A stretch of DNA of 24,046 nt, taken from UBA7445 sp042096455. Lineage in GTDB: Bacteria; Verrucomicrobiota; Verrucomicrobiia; Opitutales; Coraliomargaritaceae. A program made the translations under genes and the position numbers. The notes beneath the pieces were generated by a model. The model was not told where the DNA came from and made no database searches. It saw only the letters and a list, made by a program, of their open reading frames with translations. Positions 15,824-24,046 of this stretch are shown here, in pieces (within the stretch, counting starts at the first letter, position 1; every line of letters starts with the position of its first letter). The stretch spans positions 1 to 24,046 of the forward strand of contig JBELLU010000028.1 of the NCBI GenBank assembly GCA_042096455.1. Direction: 5' to 3'.

Positions 15824-16150
15824 ATGATAGATTCTTCCTTTTCAAATTTCCTTCCGCTGGCACAAGCTGCTTCAGGTGCCGGTATTGCTCAGTTTCTTCC
15901 CTTGATCCTGCTTTTTGCGGGTATGTGGTTCCTGATCATCGCGCCACAGCGCAAACGCCAAAAGGCGCACGATAAAATGATCACCGAGCTGAAAAGCGGG
16001 GACGCGATCATCACGAGCGGTGGCATTCACGGCACCATTACCAATGTGAAAGAGAACAGCTTCGTGCTGCGGATCGCGGATAACGTGAAAATCGAGCTCA
16101 CCAAGCAATCGGTTGGCAGTCGCGTCAGTTCCGGCGATAGCGCCGAGTAG
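15824..16150 (+). CDS. yajC: Sec translocon accessory protein YajC
   Basis: A 108-residue single-span inner-membrane protein that joins SecD and SecF. The membrane helix is ~20-41 (IAQFLPLILLFAGMWFLII), followed at once by the family motif APQRKRQKAH and the cytoplasmic barrel (MITELKSGDAIITSGGIHGTI). The residues before the helix (SNFLPLAQAA) may look like a signal peptide but are retained in YajC proteins. It lies 44 bases upstream of secDF, the conserved order. No clear Shine-Dalgarno is present. Confidence 0.96.
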   Translation: MIDSSFSNFLPLAQAASGAGIAQFLPLILLFAGMWFLIIAPQRKRQKAHDKMITELKSGDAIITSGGIHGTITNVKENSFVLRIADNVKIELTKQSVGSRVSSGDSAE

Positions 16151-16194
16151 TATTTTTCTAGCACAGCATCCATAACCCCAAGCAGGCCTCGACC

Positions 16195-18735
<2,541 letters not shown>

Positions 18736-18858
18736 TTTAGCGGTATTTAAGCGCTTTGCCGGTTCTCTGGCGGTGATTTGGATGTTTGGTCTTGCGGCGA
18801 TTCGTTCATTTTGGCTACTATGATACTTTGCGCTTGAGGCGGAGCGATATTCCAAACC

Positions 18859-20580
18859 ATGAACTGGACTACCAATGAATGTGACCCAACGGTGGTCAAA
18901 GAACTTGAGCAGGGTCTTGGGCTGAATCGGGTGATTGCGGAATTATTGGTGGAACGCGGGATTGAGACGGTCGCTGCGGCGGATCGTTTCCTGCGGCCGC
19001 AACTTTCAGGTTTGGAGGATCCCTTTGCCCTGACGAATCTTGAGGCTGCGGTGGATCGGATTGAGCGGGCGCTGGAGGGTGGTGAATCGGTGGTTGTTTT
19101 TGGAGACTATGATGTCGACGGGGTAACGAGCACCGTGCAACTCGTTAGTCTTCTGCGCTCGCTGGGCATGGAGCCTCGTTTTTCCGTGCCCCTGCGCTTG
19201 GAGGAAGGTTATGGCATGAGCCACGAAGCGATTGACCGGGTGCTGGACGGCTCGGTGCCGGATCTATTTATCGCGCTGGATTGCGGAACAAATGCACACG
19301 AGGCGGTCTCGTATTTGCGAAAACTGGGCGCGGATGTAATCATCGTGGACCATCATCAGGCAAAAGAGGGGGTGCCGGAAGATTGCATTCTCGTGAATCC
19401 GCATGTGCATGATACGGCGGGGGCGCCCTGGCGCAATCTGTGTACCGCCGGTCTTGTTTTTAAACTTTTGCACGGAATTTTAAAGCGGCGGCGTGAGGCA
19501 GAAGATGAACGGGTGGAGTCCCTGCATTTAAGGGATTATCTCGATTTGGTGGCGATGGGTACGATTGCCGATTTGGTACCCCTGCAGGATGAGAATCGTA
19601 TTTTAGCCTGGTATGGTTTGCAGCATTTGCGCGCGAACCGACGGGCTGGAATTCGGGCACTTTGTCAGGTGAGTGGGCTGGCGACCAACCAACCGCTGGA
19701 AAGCACCGATATTTCCTTTAAGCTGGCGCCGCGCATCAACGCCAGCGGGCGTCTTGCCGATGCCAGTAAACCGATTGAGTTGCTCTTGAGTTCCGATGAG
19801 AAGGCATGCGGTGCCATCGCGCAGGAACTGGATGCGACCAATCGCGAACGGCAGGCAATCGAGCGCAAAATTGCGGGAGAAGCTGCCGCGCATGTGGAGA
19901 CTCACTATGCCGATGCGCCGGGAATTATTTTATACGACAAGGACTGGCATCCGGGGGTAGTCGGTATTGTCGCGAGCCGGGTGAGTCGCCGTTTTCACAA
20001 GCCCTGTGTTGTTTTGGGTCGCGAGGGCAGTATGGCGAAAGGCTCGGGTCGCAGCGTGGCGGGCGTCGACCTGGTGCAAGTTTTTCAGCAATGCGATGAT
20101 TTGTTGGAGCATTGGGGTGGCCATCCGATGGCGGCGGGTATTTCTCTACCCGAGTCGGCGATTGAGGCGTTTCGCGAGCGTTTTATGGAGGCGCTGGCAG
20201 GTATTTGCCCGGAGGGTCTGCCGGAGCCGGAATTGGAGCTCTCGGCGTGGCTCGATGCGGGTGATTTGAATGCGAGTCTCCTGGAATCATTGGATCGCCT
20301 GCAGCCTTTTGGTCAGGAGAACCGTCAACCGGTTTTTGGATTGCGGGGGATTGCGCTTGAGGCAGCACCACTGGCGTTTGCCAAGGGCGGGGGCAATTAT
20401 CGTTTTAAACTACCGGCGCCGGCCGGTGAAGGGCAGGGACTGGACGGCGTGGCATGGCAGATGGATTCAATGCCGCGGGTAGGACAGCCCGTGGATTTGG
20501 CTTTGCGCTTCGGGTGGAACTACTGGCGAAACTCGCGGAAACCCCAAGTGACCCTCCTGGACTGGCGCCCGGCGGAGTAG
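18859..20580 (+). CDS. recJ: Single-stranded-DNA-specific exonuclease RecJ
   Basis: A 5'-3' exonuclease of recombination and mismatch repair, 573 residues (E. coli RecJ 577). The DHH-domain metal motifs are present: FGDYDVDGVTST (motif I, from residue 81), LDCGTNAHE (Asp141) and VDHHQ (DHH-type motif, 164-166). Then come LDLVAMGTIADLVPL, APRINASGRL, and the DHHA1 motif GGHPMAAG at 420-427. The remaining C-terminal part is the OB-fold typical of RecJ. It ends 8 bases before the stop of the convergent gene. TATGAT near 18820 may be a -10 box, but its -35 partner is poor, so the promoter is unclear. Confidence 0.96.
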   Translation: MNWTTNECDPTVVKELEQGLGLNRVIAELLVERGIETVAAADRFLRPQLSGLEDPFALTNLEAAVDRIERALEGGESVVVFGDYDVDGVTSTVQLVSLLRSLGMEPRFSVPLRLEEGYGMSHEAIDRVLDGSVPDLFIALDCGTNAHEAVSYLRKLGADVIIVDHHQAKEGVPEDCILVNPHVHDTAGAPWRNLCTAGLVFKLLHGILKRRREAEDERVESLHLRDYLDLVAMGTIADLVPLQDENRILAWYGLQHLRANRRAGIRALCQVSGLATNQPLESTDISFKLAPRINASGRLADASKPIELLLSSDEKACGAIAQELDATNRERQAIERKIAGEAAAHVETHYADAPGIILYDKDWHPGVVGIVASRVSRRFHKPCVVLGREGSMAKGSGRSVAGVDLVQVFQQCDDLLEHWGGHPMAAGISLPESAIEAFRERFMEALAGICPEGLPEPELELSAWLDAGDLNASLLESLDRLQPFGQENRQPVFGLRGIALEAAPLAFAKGGGNYRFKLPAPAGEGQGLDGVAWQMDSMPRVGQPVDLALRFGWNYWRNSRKPQVTLLDWRPAE

Positions 20581-20588
20581 GGCGGACT

Positions 20589-21407
20589 TTATTCTTCAGG
20601 CGCCGGATCGACGGTATCAATCGTCTCGATAAATTCGAGTTTGCCGATACGCACGATGCCCTGTTTTTCCTTCTCGCGGATAAAGTCGGCATTGAGGAGA
20701 TTTTCACCGGAATAGCGTCCGGCGGTTTTGGCGAGGGTTCCAAAGGCTTCGGTGGGTTCAGCGCGCCCGGTGGGCAGGCTCAGTTGGAGCGTCCAGAGCG
20801 GGCGAGGCATGACTTCCTTGTCGGTGCGATAACGGATTTCTTCGATGGAGAGCGCCATCACATTCACAAAATAACGGTCATGGCGGGCGGCCTCTTCGAG
20901 TTGCTGGCGCTTGAGCGAATAAACATGCATGTCGTACATGGAGGTGGCTCCGATGATTTTCGCATTTTCACGTGCTTGTTTGTCGGCTTCATGGGCATCC
21001 AGTTCTGCCATTGGGTCAAAGGGATCCTCGGCGTCGACCGCGAGGTCAAAGTATTCAACATCGGGGTTTGAGTTGGTCTGTCCCCAGTGAACCACCAGGA
21101 TGAAATCCGCTTTCATGGGATCCTCGGACATCACGTAGTTCTTGGCAGTCAGTTCTTTTTTGAGGGCGTAGGCGACTTCCTCAAACTGAATCTCATCCTC
21201 CGGGTCTTCGTATTCATAGGGGTAGTATTTCCCCTTCAAAAAGGTATAAGTTTCGCTCTTGGCATTGCCCGCCTCGTCGACCGGTCGTATGTAGTCCTCG
21301 CGTGCGGAGGCTTTAACGAGGATATCGACCGCAAACGCTGGGTTTGTCATGCAAAGCATTAGCAGTGCGATATACAGAAAAGGCCGACTCATTGGGGATT
21401 GTTTCAT
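20589..21407 (-). CDS. Secreted protein of unknown function
   Basis: A 272-residue protein with a good signal peptide: MKQSPMSRP, hydrophobic FLYIALLMLCM, then NPAFA before VDI, so cleavage is likely after residue 26. The signal sequence and a textbook promoter whose transcription start falls on this ATG both support the start at 21407; an ATG at 21500 adds 31 residues that would bury the signal peptide. The mature part is acidic, with a charged segment YPYEYEDPEDEIQFEEVAYALKKEL and a hydrophobic strand ADFILVVHWGQ, and a helical middle (DAHEADKQARENAK). The pattern of a helix followed by ADFILVV recalls small periplasmic domains of the DUF4136 kind, but the similarity is weak. No catalytic motif, no lipobox. 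Function unknown. Confidence 0.8.
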   Translation of the reverse strand: MKQSPMSRPFLYIALLMLCMTNPAFAVDILVKASAREDYIRPVDEAGNAKSETYTFLKGKYYPYEYEDPEDEIQFEEVAYALKKELTAKNYVMSEDPMKADFILVVHWGQTNSNPDVEYFDLAVDAEDPFDPMAELDAHEADKQARENAKIIGATSMYDMHVYSLKRQQLEEAARHDRYFVNVMALSIEEIRYRTDKEVMPRPLWTLQLSLPTGRAEPTEAFGTLAKTAGRYSGENLLNADFIREKEKQGIVRIGKLEFIETIDTVDPAPEE

Positions 21408-21413
21408 GGAAGA

Positions 21414-21442
21414 TTTGTATACAGTTCGATCAATGGCGTCAA
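21414..21442 (-). promoter_or_regulatory. Promoter of the secreted-protein gene, probably leaderless
   Basis: On the minus strand TTGACG (21442-21437) and TACAAA (21419-21414) are separated by exactly 17 bases. The -35 box matches 5 of 6 consensus positions. Six bases separate the -10 box from the ATG, so transcription would start on its A. No ribosome-binding site is present. Confidence 0.62.
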
Positions 21443-21555
21443 CTTTAGCGATTTTACTAAAGCCACTGTCAGAGCCTTTGACGGTTTCTTCTTTATTCAT
21501 CGTCGCTAAATGGTAAGAGTTTCACTCTAACATCAACCAAAGCACCCCATAAATT
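21443..21555. other. Divergent intergenic region
   Basis: This separates the secreted-protein gene (minus) from the sialate O-acetylesterase gene (plus). It contains an inverted repeat CTTTAG (21443-21448) with CTAAAG (21457-21462), separated by 8 bases, just upstream of the minus promoter. I see no good promoter for the plus gene and no dif-like site, although GC skew changes sign about here. Confidence 0.4.
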
Positions 21556-23091
21556 ATGAAATCCCCGATTCTTCATTCCTGCATTATTCTTTTCGTGGCG
21601 AATCTGCTTTTTGCGGAGGTCAAAATGCCAAATATATTTGGCGACCATATGGTACTGCAACGCGACCAGCTCAATCCGGTATGGGGCAAGGCGAATCCCG
21701 GTGAGCGAATCATCGTCAAAATCAATGGCCAAAGCCACGCCACTTACGCCGGTCCCGAGGGTCGTTGGGAAATCAAGCTCCGCGCCATGCCTGCTGGTGG
21801 TCCGCACGTATTGGAAGTGCAGGCCGACAACAGCCTGCGTTTTGAGGACGTCATGATCGGGGAGGTTTGGCTCTGCTCGGGGCAGTCCAATATGCAATGG
21901 ACTTTGAGTAATAGCGATGGTGGCGATTTGGAAATCCCGCTCGCGGATGAGCCTATGATCCGCATGATTTCGGTTCCACAGGTTGGCACCCAGATTCCGC
22001 AGGATGATTTCAAAGGCCAATGGGAGCACGCAAGCCCCGCGGTAGCCGCGGAATTTTCGGCAGTGGGTTACCACTTTGGGCAACGCTTGAAGCAGGCGCT
22101 TGGAGTAACGATTGGGCTGATTGATAACGCCTGGGGTGGATCCGCCGCGGAGGCCTGGGTGCCCCGCGATGTCCTTGAGGCGGACGGTCACTCCGATGCT
22201 TATCTCGCTGAGTGGGATGCCAAGATCGCAGCTTACACCGACGCAGTGCATGCCAAAAAGGTCGCTCTTTTTGAAGAATGGAAAGCAAATGGTCGCAAGG
22301 GCCGCGCGCCTTGGCCCAACGATTTACGAACCGGACAACATCGCCCCGCCAATCTCTACAACGGCGTGCTCCATCCCATTATCGGCTACGGCATTCGCGG
22401 GGTCATCTGGTATCAGGGCGAGAGCAACGCCGGTCGCGCCGCGGCCTACAACCAGCTCTTTCCGCTCATGATTTCCACTTGGCGGGATCATTGGGAACAA
22501 GGCGACTTCCCCTTCTACTGGGTGCAACTCGCAGACTTCAGAGGGGAGCAAGCCGAACCCCAGCAGAACTCATCGTGGGCGGAATTGCGCGAAGCCCAAA
22601 CCAACACCCTCGCGCTTCCCAATACCGGACAAGCCGTTATTATTGATATTGGCGAGGGTCGCGATATCCACCCCCGCAACAAGCGCACGGTGGGCGACCG
22701 CCTCGCGCGCCATGCCCTCGCCAAGGATTATGGCTACAACATTGCCTCGGAAAGCCCGCGCTTTTCCGGAATGCGCATCGAGAATGGCGAGGCAAGGCTC
22801 ACCTTCGATCACGTCAGCGCTGGTGGTCTTTACGCATTTGATGTACCTGAAGTCAAAGGCTTCGCCATTGCCGGAAGCGATGGCGTCTTTCGCTGGGCAA
22901 AGGCTCGTATCGAGGGCAAAAATCAGGTGGTGGTTTCAAGTCCTGAGATCGCCGAACCGGTTGCGGTGCGGTACGGTTGGGCGGAGAACCCCGTTCTCAA
23001 TCTCTTTGATCGCAACGGCCTCCCGGTGACTCCTTTCCGCACCGACGACGGCACCCTTGGGCAGGCTCCCAGTGCTGCTCCAGCTGAATAA
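21556..23091 (+). CDS. Sialate O-acetylesterase (SASA family), secreted
   Basis: A 511-residue SGNH-type esterase that removes acetyl groups from sialic acids or other acetylated glycans. A signal peptide spans residues 1-20 (cleavage after LLFA). The catalytic Ser111 is in CSGQSNMQW; the block GVIWYQGESNAG and the C-terminal EGRDIHPRNK (Asp-x-x-His dyad region) complete the family pattern. N-terminal residues ~21-100 form a beta-sandwich (VKMPNIFGDHMVLQRD ... VWGKANPGE), as in related enzymes. It is a single gene; no sulfatase or sialidase neighbour is present, so the natural substrate is open. Bases on the coding strand are C-rich, unlike genes to the left. Confidence 0.93.
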   Translation: MKSPILHSCIILFVANLLFAEVKMPNIFGDHMVLQRDQLNPVWGKANPGERIIVKINGQSHATYAGPEGRWEIKLRAMPAGGPHVLEVQADNSLRFEDVMIGEVWLCSGQSNMQWTLSNSDGGDLEIPLADEPMIRMISVPQVGTQIPQDDFKGQWEHASPAVAAEFSAVGYHFGQRLKQALGVTIGLIDNAWGGSAAEAWVPRDVLEADGHSDAYLAEWDAKIAAYTDAVHAKKVALFEEWKANGRKGRAPWPNDLRTGQHRPANLYNGVLHPIIGYGIRGVIWYQGESNAGRAAAYNQLFPLMISTWRDHWEQGDFPFYWVQLADFRGEQAEPQQNSSWAELREAQTNTLALPNTGQAVIIDIGEGRDIHPRNKRTVGDRLARHALAKDYGYNIASESPRFSGMRIENGEARLTFDHVSAGGLYAFDVPEVKGFAIAGSDGVFRWAKARIEGKNQVVVSSPEIAEPVAVRYGWAENPVLNLFDRNGLPVTPFRTDDGTLGQAPSAAPAE

Positions 23092-23105
23092 ACGGCCCCT
23101 TGGTC

Positions 23106-23133
23106 TTGATGTCTTTGGGATGCCCGCTAGCAT
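23106..23133 (+). promoter_or_regulatory. Candidate pdxJ promoter, probably leaderless
   Basis: TTGATG (23106-23111) and TAGCAT (23128-23133) are 16 bases apart, each matching consensus at four positions. The -10 box ends six bases before the pdxJ ATG, so the mRNA would begin at the start codon. There is no Shine-Dalgarno. Confidence 0.4.
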
Positions 23134-23139
23134 GTTATT

Positions 23140-23904
23140 ATGAGTTCAACGCAGGATAAAATCCTACTCGGCGTCAACGTCGACCATTGCGCAACCGTGC
23201 GGCAGGCGCGATACCGCGCGCACCCGCTCGATCACGGTGACGAAGTCGAGCCCGATCCCGTCGCCTTTGCCCTCCTCTGTGAACAGGCGGGAGCCGACGG
23301 CATCACCATGCATTTGCGCGAGGACCGCCGCCACGTGCAGGACTCCGACGTCGAACGCGCCCGCGCCCTCATACGCACCCGTCTCAACCTGGAGATGGCA
23401 TGCACGCAGGAAATGATTGATTACGCCCTGCGGCTCAAGCCGGACTCCGTATGCCTCGTGCCCGAGAGCCGCGAAGAGATCACCACCGAGGGCGGTCTCG
23501 ATATTGTGGGTCAAAGCCAGCGCGTCGGCGAAGTGGTCGCCGCCATGAGCGAAGCCGGGATCGCAACCAGTCTTTTTATTGACCCACACCCCGCGCAAAT
23601 TGAGATGGCGGCAGCCTTGAAAAGTCCCTGGATTGAATTGCACACCGGAGCCTATGCCAATGCCTACTATCACGAAGGCCGTGCCGAAACCCTCGCAGAA
23701 TTAGTTCGCGCCGCCGAACAAGCCCACGCCCTCGGGCTCGTCGTCAATGCCGGCCACGGCATCAATTACACCAACATCCCCGAAATTCTCAGCATTCCCC
23801 ACCTGCACGAACTCAACATCGGGCATTCCATCATCAGCCGCGCCCTCACCGTTGGAATCGAACCCGCCGTGCGCGAGATGAAAGCGCATTTAATACCCGC
23901 CTAG
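23140..23904 (+). CDS. pdxJ: Pyridoxine 5'-phosphate synthase
   Basis: Condenses 1-deoxyxylulose-5-phosphate with aminoacetone phosphate to make pyridoxine 5'-phosphate in the DXP-dependent vitamin B6 pathway. It has 254 residues, a TIM barrel of normal size. Motifs in order: LGVNVDHCATVRQARY at the start, EPDPVAFALLCEQAGADGITMHLREDRRHV, LNLEMACTQEM, CLVPESREEITTEGG, FIDPHPAQIE, ELHTGAYANAYY, AGHGINYTNIP, and ELNIGHSIISRA. It stands alone between the esterase and tRNA-Pro. Its coding strand is markedly C-rich compared with plus-strand genes left of 20.6 kb. Confidence 0.97.
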   Translation: MSSTQDKILLGVNVDHCATVRQARYRAHPLDHGDEVEPDPVAFALLCEQAGADGITMHLREDRRHVQDSDVERARALIRTRLNLEMACTQEMIDYALRLKPDSVCLVPESREEITTEGGLDIVGQSQRVGEVVAAMSEAGIATSLFIDPHPAQIEMAAALKSPWIELHTGAYANAYYHEGRAETLAELVRAAEQAHALGLVVNAGHGINYTNIPEILSIPHLHELNIGHSIISRALTVGIEPAVREMKAHLIPA

Positions 23905-23916
23905 GTGGAATCAGGA

Positions 23917-23945
23917 TTGACACTTGCGCGCAAAACCTTGAACGT
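23917..23945 (+). promoter_or_regulatory. Candidate promoter of tRNA-Pro
   Basis: A perfect -35 box TTGACA (23917-23922) lies 38 bases before the tRNA. With a 17-base spacer the -10 position reads GAACGT, which is poor, so the call rests on the -35 box and position alone. Confidence 0.35.
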
Positions 23946-23959
23946 ACGAGCCTTTGGAA

Positions 23960-24036
<77 letters not shown>

Positions 24037-24046
24037 AAATAAACCT

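Noticed and set aside
21400..21560. A dif/XerCD recombination site at the GC-skew switch
   Set aside because: No 28-bp site with recognisable XerC and XerD arms was found. The palindrome TGTATACA (21416-21423) lacks the flanking arms and overlaps a -10 box.
21493..22251. Minus-strand open frame of 252 codons antisense to the esterase
   Set aside because: No recognisable motif; the plus strand encodes a clear SASA enzyme.

Overview
The window reads as a chromosomal stretch of a Gram-negative bacterium with moderately high GC. Gene content (fused SecDF beside YajC, two ExbB/ExbD pairs plus a TonB/TolA-like protein, MenA, a secreted sialate O-acetylesterase, a C-terminal fragment resembling secreted beta-rich proteins) is consistent with Verrucomicrobiota, perhaps Opitutae. 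That placement is an inference from content; no rRNA or marker phylogeny is available here. There are 26 protein-coding genes (one partial at the left edge), one tRNA, and no insertion sequence, prophage, CRISPR array or rRNA. No gap without a gene exceeds 300 bases.

Layout. Bases 2-244 hold the tail of a larger protein. Bases 358-1569 hold a solo Fic-domain regulator/AMPylase with a striking double operator. DAHP synthase (minus) diverges from ygfZ and a translationally coupled 82-residue gene. Then come HU with a strong terminator, leuC-leuD, and an exbB-exbD pair. An AEC-family transporter (minus) and a TPMT-like methyltransferase (plus) each meet a neighbour at overlapping stop codons. 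Bases 9415-12801 form a compact minus-strand operon: pfkB-type kinase, tmk, holB (delta prime), SRAP/YedK. Bases 12942-14808 form exbB/tolQ-exbD/tolR-tonB/tolA, followed by menA, yajC, secDF and recJ. The right end holds a secreted protein of unknown function (minus), a sialate O-acetylesterase, pdxJ and tRNA-Pro(UGG).

The genes are mostly housekeeping: leucine, aromatic, menaquinone and PLP synthesis; Sec export; energy transduction to the outer membrane; dTMP supply and replication or repair. No clearly new multi-gene system was found. The most unusual signals are regulatory or architectural: (1) two copies of an inverted repeat 41 bp apart around the fic promoter; (2) several promoters whose -10 box sits exactly where transcription would begin at the start codon, suggesting leaderless mRNAs, together with few Shine-Dalgarno sites; (3) a switch of GC skew near 21.5 kb, independent of gene direction; (4) SRAP in an operon with tmk and the clamp-loader subunit.
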